Assembly (NCBI GenBank): GCA_023416695.1
Contig: JAEZGY010000030.1
Coordinates: 11,530-75,529 of the forward strand
Length of the DNA stretch: 64,000 nucleotides
Source: Bacillota bacterium
GTDB taxonomy: Bacteria; Bacillota; Clostridia; Lachnospirales; Lachnospiraceae
Reading direction: 5' to 3'
A program made the position numbers and the translations under genes. Of this stretch, positions 18,686-27,682 are shown piece by piece. Within the stretch, counting starts at the first letter, position 1; each line of letters opens with the position of its first letter. The notes beneath the pieces are model-generated. The model was not told the DNA's origin. It was given only the letters and a program-made list of their open reading frames with translations, and ran no database searches.

Positions 18686-19744
18686 TTAGTTTATAGAAGA
18701 ATCTGTTGCTCTTGTCAGACGATAGGAGGCATCAGAAGCTTTCTGATTCTTCTGTTTTTCATAGCATTGCCCTAATAGATTGGCAGCAAGGAAGGTTCCG
18801 GTCCCTTTTTGGATGGTATACTCTGGATGATATTCTCCAAGAAGAAGACAATATGATAAAGAAGTGATAGCATTGGAATATTCTTCATTCATAAAGTAAT
18901 AAACCCCTAAGTAATAGTGAAAATCTACATAGTCAGGGTATAGTTTAATAACGCGAAGAAGACCATCTTTTATATCAGAAATACTTTTTGAGGTAAATAA
19001 GATGTCATACTTTAATCGATATAACTTAGATGGTGGGAGTAATGAGCGATTAATGAAGTTAAGTATAGCAGAATTGATAATTTCATAAGATTCTTTATAA
19101 TTGTTGCAACGAAAGAGTTCAAAAGCAAGATAGTAGGCATATAAGTCATCCTTTGCTACAAAACTTGTAGTTTTAAGGAGCATAGACAGGTTGCGTCTAC
19201 CTTTTCTCATTCGGTCATCTAGATCATTGTCATAATGTATAATGGATAAACTAGGAAGAAATGAGGTTGATTCTTTAGTCTCTTGGTTTATAGGATCTAA
19301 TCTTTCGTAGATATCTCCGATAAACTGGTATTTTTTTGTGTTGGGAAAGAGACGTTCTTGATAGAAATAATCCATACCTGTATTGATATCTAGGAGGGAA
19401 GGTTGAAGGTTTTGTATTTGGACACTGTATATTATTTGTGAATCACTTAAAGGTTTAAGAACCCTATTTATATCGTCATAAGAAAGCATTTCATCTGCAT
19501 CCATGTATAGAATCCAATCACCAGTAGCGTACGAGATTGATTTATTTCGAGCCTCAGAAAAATCATTTGTCCAAGGATGTGAATAAACGGAAGAAGTATA
19601 TTCTTTACAAATGGTGATGGTTTTATCGGTTGAACCAGTATCTACAATAATAATCTCGAAGACTAGTTCTTTGACACTATCAAGGCAACGCCTTAGAGTT
19701 TTTTCTTCATTTTTTACTATCATACATAAAGAAATGGAGGGCAT
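18686..19744 (-). CDS. Family 2 glycosyltransferase with TPR-like tail (spore-surface glycosylation)
   Basis: A 352-aa protein. Residues 1-200 are a GT2 domain: [17 protein letters not shown] at the start, [10 protein letters not shown], and the DADEM metal-binding DxD near residue 85. The remainder is helical with TPR-like repeats, the SunS-like plan of enzymes that glycosylate proteins. The start is ATG 19744, with AGGAG before it; the in-frame codons further upstream cover its promoter. Between two collagen genes on one side and a divergent GT2 gene on the other, it probably glycosylates their threonine-rich triplets. Confidence 0.85.
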   Translation of the reverse strand: MPSISLCMIVKNEEKTLRRCLDSVKELVFEIIIVDTGSTDKTITICKEYTSSVYSHPWTNDFSEARNKSISYATGDWILYMDADEMLSYDDINRVLKPLSDSQIIYSVQIQNLQPSLLDINTGMDYFYQERLFPNTKKYQFIGDIYERLDPINQETKESTSFLPSLSIIHYDNDLDDRMRKGRRNLSMLLKTTSFVAKDDLYAYYLAFELFRCNNYKESYEIINSAILNFINRSLLPPSKLYRLKYDILFTSKSISDIKDGLLRVIKLYPDYVDFHYYLGVYYFMNEEYSNAITSLSYCLLLGEYHPEYTIQKGTGTFLAANLLGQCYEKQKNQKASDASYRLTRATDSSIN

Positions 19745-19775
19745 GAAGTTCTCCTTTTTGTAAGCAAGCTTAACA

Positions 19776-19803
19776 TATTTTATGTAAAATATATGGTTTG
19801 GTG
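19776..19803 (-). promoter_or_regulatory. Sigma-K-like promoter for the minus-strand glycosyltransferase
   Basis: CACC, 15 bases, CATAAAATA on the minus strand, a full match to CATAnnnTA. Confidence 0.6.
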
Positions 19804-19822
19804 CAGAGGATATAGAGCCTTT

Positions 19823-19850
19823 CACATTTTAGTCAACTCAACATAAAATG
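19823..19850 (+). promoter_or_regulatory. Sigma-K-like promoter for the plus-strand glycosyltransferase operon
   Basis: CACA, 15 bases, CATAAAATG. The last base departs from CATAnnnTA. It is divergent from the preceding promoter, 19 bases away. Confidence 0.5.
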
Positions 19851-19877
19851 AATTATAAATTGTTAGGAGAGATTTAG

Positions 19878-20963
19878 ATGATTTCAATCAGTTTATGTAT
19901 GATTGTGAAAGATGAAGAGGCTACGCTAGAACGATGTCTTTTGTCTGTCATAAATTTAGTGGATGAGTGCATTATTGTTGATACAGGGTCTAGTGATTCT
20001 ACGAAAGAAATCGCCTATCGTTATACCGACAAAGTCTATGATTTTCCTTGGGTAGATGATTTTTCAGCTGCACGTAATTACTCCTTTCAGCAGGCAACCA
20101 TGGAATACATACTATGGCTAGATGCAGATGACATGATACTACCAGAGGATAATGTGAAATTCCAAGAGCTAAAAGAGACAATGACGGCTAATGTTAATGC
20201 TATAAGAATGAGGTATCATACTGCATATGATGAATATGGAAACGTAGTGTTTTCCTATTATAGAGAGCGTTTGGTAAGAAGAGCAAGTTATCCAATATGG
20301 AGAGAGCCAGTACATGAGTATATAGAAGTATTGGGAAGTGTGGTTAATGTCGATATTGCGGTGTCCCATGGGAAACTAGCTAAAAAGGCTATAAGTACTA
20401 GGAATCTTGCTATATATAAGGGGTTAATACAAAAAGGTGAGAATTTATCACCTCGTGGACAATTTTATTACGGAAGAGAATTATATGATCATGGTGAATA
20501 TGAGGAAGCTATGTTGCAGTTAACTGAATTCTTAAAACAGGAGCGAGGTTTTAAGGAGGATAGAATTACAGCATGTAGAGTGTTAAGTAATATTTATGTG
20601 AAGCAAGGAAAAGAGAAGGATGGTATAAAGATATTATTAGAAAGCTTTTTAGAGGATTTGCCAAGAGGAGAAACCTGTTGTGATATTGGCTTTCTCTATA
20701 TGAATCAAGGTGAATATGAAAGGGCAGCCTTCTGGTTTGATTTAAGCTTACATTTAGAGATACCAAAGAATTGTATAGGATTTATATCAAAAGATTATTG
20801 GCGATATCTTCCCGCAATTCAATGTGCTGTTTGCTATGATAAGTTAGGAGAGAAAAAAAGGGCTGAGGAATATAATAATTTAGCCTTACAATATAAACCA
20901 AATGCAGTAGAAGCATTAAATAACAAAACGTATTTCATGAATATAAAGAATCGGTCAGTTTAA
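19878..20963 (+). CDS. Family 2 glycosyltransferase with TPR-like tail
   Basis: A 361-aa GT2 enzyme, paralogous to the divergent neighbour: SLCMIVKDEEATLERCL, IVDTGSSDSTKE and WLDADDM (the DxD site near residue 76), then a helical repeat tail (YYGRELYDHGEYEEAMLQL and similar). The next gene, a collagen-like protein, starts 11 bases after the stop, which makes that protein the likely acceptor. AGGAGA precedes the ATG. Confidence 0.87.
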   Translation: MISISLCMIVKDEEATLERCLLSVINLVDECIIVDTGSSDSTKEIAYRYTDKVYDFPWVDDFSAARNYSFQQATMEYILWLDADDMILPEDNVKFQELKETMTANVNAIRMRYHTAYDEYGNVVFSYYRERLVRRASYPIWREPVHEYIEVLGSVVNVDIAVSHGKLAKKAISTRNLAIYKGLIQKGENLSPRGQFYYGRELYDHGEYEEAMLQLTEFLKQERGFKEDRITACRVLSNIYVKQGKEKDGIKILLESFLEDLPRGETCCDIGFLYMNQGEYERAAFWFDLSLHLEIPKNCIGFISKDYWRYLPAIQCAVCYDKLGEKKRAEEYNNLALQYKPNAVEALNNKTYFMNIKNRSV

Positions 20964-20974
20964 GGGGGAATACC

Positions 20975-21811
20975 ATGTCCATGCCAAGTTTTCCACCAGT
21001 GGATATGAATTTATCAAGAGAGAAAGCATTGGATATGATATTGGCTTCGATTGCAATGGAAGAGCTTGGAATTAGCCATATAATCAATGCTGAAGGAGAG
21101 AAGATTCAACATATTATCAAAAAGATAGAGGAAGATAAAGAACCAAAACATGGTTGTGAAGATATTTTAGCGGTAAATCGAAGTGTGGAATCTATGTTAG
21201 AAACCCTACGTGAGAATCAACTTCTCATAAAAAATAAAATGGAAACCGTCATAGAAGCTATGCAAAAATCAATAGGACCTGAAGGCCCAACAGGTCCAGC
21301 TGGAAAAACAGGCCCGGCTGGAAAAACAGGTGCAACTGGACCAGAAGGAAAACGTGGTAAGCCTGGTCCTATGAGAAGTCAATGCATGGGGTATTTTACT
21401 GAAGAAATAAATTGCATGCGATGGGATAAAAAAGACGCATTCCCATGGAAACGTGTTATAAGTAAAGGTGATTGTATCAATCATGATTGTGAAGAATGTG
21501 GAATGATTGGTTTGATGCCAAATAAGTATTATTATATTTCTTTTTCCTGTATGGTAATGCAAATAGGTACAGGTGGAGGCAAGAATATTCAAATTAGCTT
21601 GATGCTAACAGATGGCTGTTCAAGGTGTGAATTATTTAGTACAGTTCAATCTAACGTGAGTAGAATGAGTTTGCCACTTATGATAGGAGGAGATGGCATT
21701 ATGGTATCCACTTGTGATAATACGGATGTGGTATATCTGTCAATGGAGCTAATTTCTCCAGAATGCATATTGACTGGAACCTGCAGATTAAGCATATTAG
21801 AAATCATATAG
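20975..21811 (+). CDS. Collagen-like spore-surface protein C with Cys-rich C-terminus
   Basis: A 278-aa protein. It shares the N-terminal module ([28 protein letters not shown]) with the two minus-strand collagen proteins. Its triplets (residues 97-130) are more varied and charged (GKT, GPE, GKR, GKP). The C-terminal 145 residues are unrelated to the other heads and carry many cysteines (CMG, CMRW, CINHDCEEC, CSRC, CDN), suggesting disulfide or metal cross-links. It is co-transcribed with the preceding glycosyltransferase. Confidence 0.82.
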   Translation: MSMPSFPPVDMNLSREKALDMILASIAMEELGISHIINAEGEKIQHIIKKIEEDKEPKHGCEDILAVNRSVESMLETLRENQLLIKNKMETVIEAMQKSIGPEGPTGPAGKTGPAGKTGATGPEGKRGKPGPMRSQCMGYFTEEINCMRWDKKDAFPWKRVISKGDCINHDCEECGMIGLMPNKYYYISFSCMVMQIGTGGGKNIQISLMLTDGCSRCELFSTVQSNVSRMSLPLMIGGDGIMVSTCDNTDVVYLSMELISPECILTGTCRLSILEII

Positions 21812-21843
21812 TTTGTATGTTCAATAGCATAATGAAGTCTATC

Positions 21844-21878
21844 CTTATCAAATCTATATAAAATTAAGATTTGATAAG
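21844..21878. repeat. Perfect 12-base inverted repeat after collagen gene C
   Basis: CTTATCAAATCT and AGATTTGATAAG around an 11-base spacer. Adenines, not thymines, follow on the plus strand, so it is not a standard plus-strand terminator. It may protect the mRNA 3' end. Confidence 0.5.
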
Positions 21879-21946
21879 AAAAAACTTAAATATATTAAAA
21901 ATGTGAAAAAAATGAAAAAATACCTATTCTTTAGCTGAGAATTAGA

Positions 21947-21975
21947 TTGACAATGAAGAATTTTAGGAATACAAT
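21947..21975 (+). promoter_or_regulatory. Promoter of the KimA-like permease (leader copy A)
   Basis: TTGACA, 17 bases, TACAAT, followed by CAGT. The TACAATCAGT block is identical to the one at 24149 before the cytosine deaminase gene. Confidence 0.8.
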
Positions 21976-21999
21976 CAGTTTCGGCATAATCAACATTTT

Positions 22000-22035
22000 A
22001 ACGAGGGCGTTAGACAGAGCTATCTAACGCTTTTT
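22000..22035 (+). terminator. Leader hairpin/attenuator before the permease (copy A)
   Basis: GCGTTAGA and TCTAACGC arms around an 8-base loop, followed by TTTTT, only about 50 bases after the predicted start site. A competing TAACG-AGGG-CGTTA hairpin overlaps its left arm. Most transcripts would stop here unless the terminator is prevented. Confidence 0.65.
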
Positions 22036-22071
22036 AATGTTTGAGAATTAATACAGGAAGGGCAACTTAAA

Positions 22072-23973
22072 ATGAGTATAAAGCAAATTCTATTAGGAAA
22101 ACCAATAAAGAATAGCCAGCTACAACATGAAAAACTATCAAAAATATGGGGGTTACCAATTATGGCTAGTGATGCGGTATCTTCTGTTGCCTATGCTATA
22201 GAAGAAATATTGCTAGTCTTATTGCCAGCTTTAGGATTGTTGGCATTTGATGCAATTCCTTTTATCGTTGTACCAATCTTACTATTGTTAATTATATTAA
22301 TTGTTTCCTATTCACAGATTATTGACCACTATCCTTCTGGTGGGGGAGCATATTCAGTAGCTAAGGAAAACATCGGGAAAGGTGCTTCCTTATTATGTGC
22401 TGCGGCTTTGCTGATCGACTATGTTATGACAGTAGCTGTTAGTATTTCTTCTTCAACTGCTGCAATTGCTTCTGCCTTTCCGGCAGTGTCTGGGGAATGG
22501 CAGAAGATTATAATTTCACTGATAAGTATTGCAGTGATTACTCTCATCAACCTTCGTGGGATAAGAGAGGCATCAAAAATCTTTGGACTTCCAACGTACA
22601 TATTTATTTTTTCTATGGCTATTCTCATTATTACAGGGTTGATTAAATTAATAACTGGAGACTTAAGTGCTATTTCCTATACCGAAGCCCAGACTGTAAC
22701 CATACTCCCCAAAGAGACCTTTGAAGGTATTTTTATTATCTTAATACTGAGAGCCTTTTCTTCAGGGTGCTCTGCTATGACAGGAGTAGAGGCGGTTAGC
22801 AATTCTGTACCAAGCTTTAAATCTCCTAGTACAAAAAATGCTAAAATCATTCTTTTTGCGCTAGGCGGAATTATCATTTTTATTTTTGGCGGTATTTCTA
22901 TTCTTGCACTTAACTTAAATGTACTTACCCAAGAAAATGGGCCTACTGTTTTGTCACAAATTGCAAATGCTGTATTCGGTCATAATATTATGTTTTACAT
23001 CATTCAGATTTTTACCTCACTGATTCTTATATTGGCAGCTAATACAGCATTTAACGGTCTGCCACAATTACTCTATATTTTGGCCCATGATGGTTTCGTA
23101 CCAAGGCAGTTTTCATCGAGGGGAATGAAGCTCAGTTTTTCTAATGGTATTTTGTTTATATTTTTTAGTGCCTCTGCACTTGTTATTATATTTAAAAGTG
23201 ATGTACACGCATTGATACCACTATATTCCGTAGGAGTATTTATATCCTTTACCATAGCCCAGTTTGGTATGTTTAAGAAATGGATTACATCAAAAGAAAA
23301 AAACTGGCAGTATAAATGTTGGATCAATGGTTTTGGCGCATTGGTTACCTTAGTAGTTTCTGTTATTGTATTTAGTACTAAATTTATGGATGGTGCTTGG
23401 CTTCTTGCAATAGCAATTCCAGTATTGATTGTCTTTATGTATCTGATTCATAAACACTACACCTTTATTGGACAACAATTAGAACTGGATTCCTTTTATC
23501 CTTATTATGATAAAAATATGACGTCTTCTACTCATTGTATCGTTCTAGTTCATGATATTAATAAGCCATTTTTAAAAGCAATCAATTATGCTAACTCTAT
23601 ATCGGATGATATTACAGTGCTTCATGTATGTAGACATCCTGAGCATGCTTGTTCCCTACGTAAGGAATGGGAGAAGCTTGAAATACCGGTTTCTCTTGTG
23701 ATTTTAGAGACCCCTTATCGAGACATTATTAAGCCACTGGATGATTATTTGTGGAAACGGGAAAGTGAACTAAAGCCTGGGGAAAATATTTCAGTTATCA
23801 CAGTAAAATTTATCTCAGAGCATTGGTATGACAGTATCTTACATAACCAAACAACTTATTTTTTAAGTAAGCATTTGAGTAAACATAAAAATGTTTCAAC
23901 TATAGTAATGCCATTTCATTACAAATTTAGAAATCAGATGCCGACATTTTTAGATGATGTAATTGAGAGATAA
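22072..23973 (+). CDS. APC-superfamily permease, KimA (YdaO)-like
   Basis: A 633-aa protein: 12 predicted membrane helices over residues 30-450, then a 180-residue cytoplasmic tail. GLPIMASDAVSSVAYAIEE and the DHYPSGGGAYSVAKENIG loop are typical of the KimA/YdaO branch, which in Bacillus is a high-affinity potassium importer controlled by cyclic-di-AMP. Other branch members were first labelled amino-acid permeases. Substrate is therefore likely potassium but not certain. There is no long ydaO-type riboswitch upstream, only a short promoter-hairpin leader. It has its own promoter and no operon partner. Confidence 0.75.
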   Translation: MSIKQILLGKPIKNSQLQHEKLSKIWGLPIMASDAVSSVAYAIEEILLVLLPALGLLAFDAIPFIVVPILLLLIILIVSYSQIIDHYPSGGGAYSVAKENIGKGASLLCAAALLIDYVMTVAVSISSSTAAIASAFPAVSGEWQKIIISLISIAVITLINLRGIREASKIFGLPTYIFIFSMAILIITGLIKLITGDLSAISYTEAQTVTILPKETFEGIFIILILRAFSSGCSAMTGVEAVSNSVPSFKSPSTKNAKIILFALGGIIIFIFGGISILALNLNVLTQENGPTVLSQIANAVFGHNIMFYIIQIFTSLILILAANTAFNGLPQLLYILAHDGFVPRQFSSRGMKLSFSNGILFIFFSASALVIIFKSDVHALIPLYSVGVFISFTIAQFGMFKKWITSKEKNWQYKCWINGFGALVTLVVSVIVFSTKFMDGAWLLAIAIPVLIVFMYLIHKHYTFIGQQLELDSFYPYYDKNMTSSTHCIVLVHDINKPFLKAINYANSISDDITVLHVCRHPEHACSLRKEWEKLEIPVSLVILETPYRDIIKPLDDYLWKRESELKPGENISVITVKFISEHWYDSILHNQTTYFLSKHLSKHKNVSTIVMPFHYKFRNQMPTFLDDVIER

Positions 23974-24125
23974 GTGTGAGAATAGAATTACATTGCCTTT
24001 TTACTAAGTAACTAACATTAACATAAGAAGCAGTTTATTAAATAAAGAAAAAATAGAAAAGAATTAGTTTTATTTTGAATACTTTAAAAAAAACGAAAGA
24101 ACAGTATGATTGTGCATGGAGTACA
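23974..24125. other. AT-rich spacer before leader copy B
   Basis: No open frame, repeat or conserved RNA was recognised in this stretch. The 302-base gap between genes is otherwise filled by the promoter and hairpin of the cytosine deaminase operon. Confidence 0.5.
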
Positions 24126-24154
24126 TTGACAGATAGAAATTTATATCATACAAT
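24126..24154 (+). promoter_or_regulatory. Promoter of the cytosine deaminase-urt operon (leader copy B)
   Basis: TTGACA, 17 bases, TACAAT, then CAGTCAACAT, matching leader copy A in spacing, -10 and discriminator. Confidence 0.8.
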
Positions 24155-24177
24155 CAGTCAACATAAAGGAACCGTTT

Positions 24178-24220
24178 AACAAAGGCGTTAGATTAATATA
24201 TCTAGCGCCTTTGTTGTTGT
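24178..24220 (+). terminator. Leader hairpin/attenuator (copy B)
   Basis: A 16-base-pair stem (AACAAAGGCGTTAGAT with ATCTAGCGCCTTTGTT, one G-T pair) and a 6-base loop, about 20 bases after the predicted start site. Its GGCGTTAGA arm matches copy A. The T-run is interrupted, so termination may be partial. Confidence 0.6.
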
Positions 24221-24275
24221 ATAAGAATATATCAGTTAGCTTAGTATGGTAATAAGTGTAGTGAGGAGGAGCGGT

Positions 24276-25520
24276 ATGAAAATATCAGGTTGTAGAATTA
24301 GAGGAAAAGAGGAGCTATATGATGTGGAATATGAAAATGGTTATTTTACCAAAATTGCATTGCACGAAAAAGATAGCTTAAGTCAAGACTATGATTATCA
24401 AGCAGATGGGAAGATGTTAATGCCTCCCTTTGTAGAACCCCACATACATTTAGATTGTGTATTAACAGCAGGAGTACCACATTATAATATGTCTGGAACA
24501 TTGTTTGAAGGAATTACTACATGGCATCAATATAAAACAACACAACCTTTAGTTATTTCAGACATTAAGGAACGTGCAAAGACAGCGCTTCGACTCTTGG
24601 CAGAACATGGAGTACAGTTTGTAAGAACTCATGTGGATGTTACTGAAGCTTCTTTTAAAGGAGTTCAGGCTTTAGAAGAACTAAAAGAGGAAATGAAGGG
24701 AATCGTAGAACTACAAACAGTAGCATTTCCTCAAAATGGAATACTATCTGTAAAAGATGGTACAAAATTAATGGAAAGAGCAATGGCGATGGGGATGGAT
24801 TGTGTAGGTGGAATACCTCATTATGAGTTTTCTAGAGAGTTAGGTGTTGAGTCTATTCATTACATATTTAATTTGGCAGAAAAATACGATGCCATGGTTG
24901 ATGTTCATTGTGATGAGATCGACGATGAGCAGTCAAGAATGTTAGAAGTTCTCGCAACAGAGGCTTGGAAAAGGGAACTTGGAGAAAGAACTGTTGCAGC
25001 GCATACATGTGCTATGGGTTCTTATAATGACGCATATTGTAGTAAGTTATTTCGCTTATTGACAGAATCAAATATCCGGTTTAACTCTTGTCCAACGGAA
25101 AGTGTCCATCTCCAAGGAAGGATAGATACTTATCCTAAAAGACGTGGGGTTACAAGAATAAAAGAATTAGTAGGAGCAGGTTTAAATGTTGCTTTAGGAC
25201 AAGATTCCATTGCAGATCCATGGTATCCAATAGGAGTAGGTAATTTACTCCGTGTACTAGAAATGGGACTTCATGTGAGCCATATGATGGGATATGAAGA
25301 CTTACAACACTGTCTTGACTTGATTTCTATCAATGGTGCGAAAAATCTATGCATTGAACAACAGTATGGCATTGAAGTTGGAAAACCAGCGAATTTTATA
25401 ATAGTCGATGCAACAAATGATTATGAGACCATACGGTTTCAAAGTCCAATTTTATTATCGGTTCATAACGGTAAAGTAATAGTTGAGAAAAAACCAGCTG
25501 AAGCTTCCGTTAATTTTTAA
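24276..25520 (+). CDS. codA: Cytosine deaminase-family amidohydrolase
   Basis: A 414-aa amidohydrolase close to E. coli CodA, which hydrolyses cytosine to uracil and ammonia. The metal ligands are visible as EPHIHLD near residue 52, DVHCDEIDDEQSR near 210 and the aspartate of GQDSIADPWYP near 310. CodA has GHDDVFDPWYP there, so a His and an Asp beside the catalytic Asp are Gln and Ser. That could broaden the substrate range. The start is ATG 24276, seven bases after GAGGAGG; an upstream ATG has no site. It leads the transporter operon, so its substrate may enter by that transporter. Confidence 0.8.
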   Translation: MKISGCRIRGKEELYDVEYENGYFTKIALHEKDSLSQDYDYQADGKMLMPPFVEPHIHLDCVLTAGVPHYNMSGTLFEGITTWHQYKTTQPLVISDIKERAKTALRLLAEHGVQFVRTHVDVTEASFKGVQALEELKEEMKGIVELQTVAFPQNGILSVKDGTKLMERAMAMGMDCVGGIPHYEFSRELGVESIHYIFNLAEKYDAMVDVHCDEIDDEQSRMLEVLATEAWKRELGERTVAAHTCAMGSYNDAYCSKLFRLLTESNIRFNSCPTESVHLQGRIDTYPKRRGVTRIKELVGAGLNVALGQDSIADPWYPIGVGNLLRVLEMGLHVSHMMGYEDLQHCLDLISINGAKNLCIEQQYGIEVGKPANFIIVDATNDYETIRFQSPILLSVHNGKVIVEKKPAEASVNF

Positions 25521-25543
25521 AGAGAGCGAAAGGAGCAATAGGT

Positions 25544-26731
25544 ATGAAGAATGTAAAAAAAGTTTTAGCGTTAGTCTTAGTATTTACTTTAGTGATGGCA
25601 ACAACGAGTTGTAGTAAGAAGGGTGGAGATTCTTCTGATACAATCAAAATTGGCTTAGTATTTTCTCTAACAGGGGGTACTGCTATTTCAGAGGAGTGTA
25701 TGTATAATTCCGCAGTGTTAGCAATTGATGAGATTAATGCAGCAGGTGGTATTAAAGGGAAAAAAATTGAGTATGTGGTCAAAGATTATGCAACAGATGC
25801 AGACACGGCGGTAAAAGTTGTAAAAGAAATGATCATGCAAGATAAGGTTTGTGCAATTGTCGGGCTTTATACCTCTTCCTCTAGAGTGGCTGTAGAACCA
25901 ATTCTAGAAGAATATAAAGTACCATTGGTTTATCCAACTTTTTATGAAGGTGAGACCCCTAATAAATATGTAGTATATACAGGTGCAGTACCAAATCAAC
26001 AGGGAGATTATTTTGTACCTTATTTAATGAATAATGTATCTAAGAATTTTTATTTATTGGGTACAGATACAACCTATGCATCAGCCATTAATTCACAAGC
26101 TGAAGCTTTAGTAAAATCACTCAATGGTAATGTAGTAGGAAACGAGCTAGTAGCATCTTCGGTTACTGAGTTTTCAGATATACTTGCTAAGATTAAGAAC
26201 AAGTGTGGGGATGATGGTTGTGTCATCTATGCGAATTTAAATGGTGATAGTGGAACTGCTTTTTATACTCAATTTTCACAGGCTGGATTATCAGATAAGT
26301 ATACCATAGCTTCCTTTATTATGGACGAATCTTTTTCAACTGCCTTAGGAAAAGCTGCAGTTGGAACCTATGCTTCTGTGAATTATTTTAATTCCATTGA
26401 TAGTGCTGAGAATAAAAAGTATTTAGATGCATATAGTAAAAAGTTTGGTGCTAATAAGGTGGCTTCTGTAACTGCAGTTGGTGAGTCGACTTACGATGCT
26501 ATGTACTTGTTATCCAAATCTCTTGAAAAATGTGGAGATGATATCAATACAGATAAGATTCTGTCAAACTTTGATAACTTAACATTTGATGCTCCACAAG
26601 GCCTTATCAAAGTGGATCCAGATACACATCACATTTATTGTAAAGCAAGAGTAGGATTAGTAAAAGAAGACGGTACTATTGAAACGGTATTTGCCAGTGA
26701 TGATGTAATTAAACCAGAACCTACAAAATAA
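25544..26731 (+). CDS. urtA: ABC transporter substrate-binding lipoprotein, urea/amide type (UrtA-like)
   Basis: A 395-aa lipoprotein: signal peptide with lipobox TTSC (Cys near residue 23), then a type I Leu/Ile/Val-fold binding domain. GLVFSLTGGTAISE and YPTFYEGETPNKYVVYTGAVPNQQ resemble the UrtA/FmdD branch that binds urea or short amides. It is followed by two permeases and two ATPases in the usual urt order. The true ligand could be urea, an amide or a pyrimidine breakdown product, since a deaminase and not a urease is in the operon. Confidence 0.75.
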   Translation: MKNVKKVLALVLVFTLVMATTSCSKKGGDSSDTIKIGLVFSLTGGTAISEECMYNSAVLAIDEINAAGGIKGKKIEYVVKDYATDADTAVKVVKEMIMQDKVCAIVGLYTSSSRVAVEPILEEYKVPLVYPTFYEGETPNKYVVYTGAVPNQQGDYFVPYLMNNVSKNFYLLGTDTTYASAINSQAEALVKSLNGNVVGNELVASSVTEFSDILAKIKNKCGDDGCVIYANLNGDSGTAFYTQFSQAGLSDKYTIASFIMDESFSTALGKAAVGTYASVNYFNSIDSAENKKYLDAYSKKFGANKVASVTAVGESTYDAMYLLSKSLEKCGDDINTDKILSNFDNLTFDAPQGLIKVDPDTHHIYCKARVGLVKEDGTIETVFASDDVIKPEPTK

Positions 26732-26806
26732 AAAGACTACATAATGATGGTGGAAGGTATATTGCTTTCCACCAGTTTTATATATCGCTAGAGAGGATGG
26801 AATCAT

Positions 26807-27676
26807 ATGGATGGAGCATTAATTGGGCAACTGTTATTATCTGGAGCATGTGGAGCATTTGTGTTACTGTTAACATCCTTAGGGCTTGTTATTATTATGG
26901 GGTATATGAAAGTAGTAAATCTTGCACATACAGAGATGCTGATGTTTGGTGCATTTATTTGTTATTATTTATATGCAGTACTTCATATTCCCTTTGTTAT
27001 TACCCTTGTATTAGTCTATTTGGTAAGTTTCTTCTTTGGATTAATAGTGGAAAAATTAATTATACGACATTTTTATGGAAAAATGGCAGAAACTCTATTA
27101 GCCACCTATGCAATCTCAATTATTTTAAAGCAGATGGCTTTAATTATCTTTGGAAAAAGCTACAAACAGGTGCCACTTCCTGTTGCAAAAGTAATACATA
27201 TTGGTTCTGTATATATTGAATTATACAAATTGGTTATATGCGGCATATCTATATGTGCATTGGTAGGAACTTTGCTTTTTATTAATAAAACTAAGATGGG
27301 AAGAAAAATAAGATCAACCACTCAAAACAGAACAATGACGGAATGCCTTGGTATTGATACAAGAAAAGTGGATACGATTACATTTTCTCATGGAATGGGG
27401 CTTGCTGGTTTAGCAGGTGCAGTCATTGCACCATTGTCTACCGTAACATATTCATTAGGGGAGAGTTGGCTTTCTAATACCTTTATGAATGTAGTTATGG
27501 GAGGTGTATCCTCTTTATTTGGTACCGTTGTTTCCTCCTTTATTATTCAAGATTCGATATCTATCATAAGTGGTTTTAGTAATAACATAATGGCTCAAAT
27601 TATCGTTCTTTTAGGTGTGATTGTAATTGTAAGACTGAAGCCAGAGGGTTTGTTTACTTTAAAAGGAAGGAGGTAA
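26807..27676 (+). CDS. urtB: ABC transporter permease (UrtB-like)
   Basis: A 289-aa membrane permease of the LivH/UrtB family, about eight helices. MKVVNLAHTEMLMFGAF near the start and the GLAGAVIAPLSTVTYSLGES region are family landmarks. urtC follows after six bases. Confidence 0.82.
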   Translation: MDGALIGQLLLSGACGAFVLLLTSLGLVIIMGYMKVVNLAHTEMLMFGAFICYYLYAVLHIPFVITLVLVYLVSFFFGLIVEKLIIRHFYGKMAETLLATYAISIILKQMALIIFGKSYKQVPLPVAKVIHIGSVYIELYKLVICGISICALVGTLLFINKTKMGRKIRSTTQNRTMTECLGIDTRKVDTITFSHGMGLAGLAGAVIAPLSTVTYSLGESWLSNTFMNVVMGGVSSLFGTVVSSFIIQDSISIISGFSNNIMAQIIVLLGVIVIVRLKPEGLFTLKGRR

Positions 27677-27682
27677 TAAAAG

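Noticed and set aside
21960..22035. ANTAR-type double hexaloop target
   Set aside because: The second hairpin of copy A has an 8-base loop and no first hairpin with A1/G4 loop was found. The idea is kept only as a test.
21800..22071. A ydaO-type cyclic-di-AMP riboswitch before the KimA-like gene
   Set aside because: The leader from the promoter to the gene is about 90 bases and lacks the long conserved cores. Only a hairpin was seen.
24126..24275. A guanidine (ykkC) or purine riboswitch before the deaminase operon
   Set aside because: No conserved core elements were found. The leader is a short promoter-plus-hairpin element.
26797..27219. A 140-aa frame overlapping the start of urtB
   Set aside because: It overlaps a well-supported permease in another frame and shows no family features.
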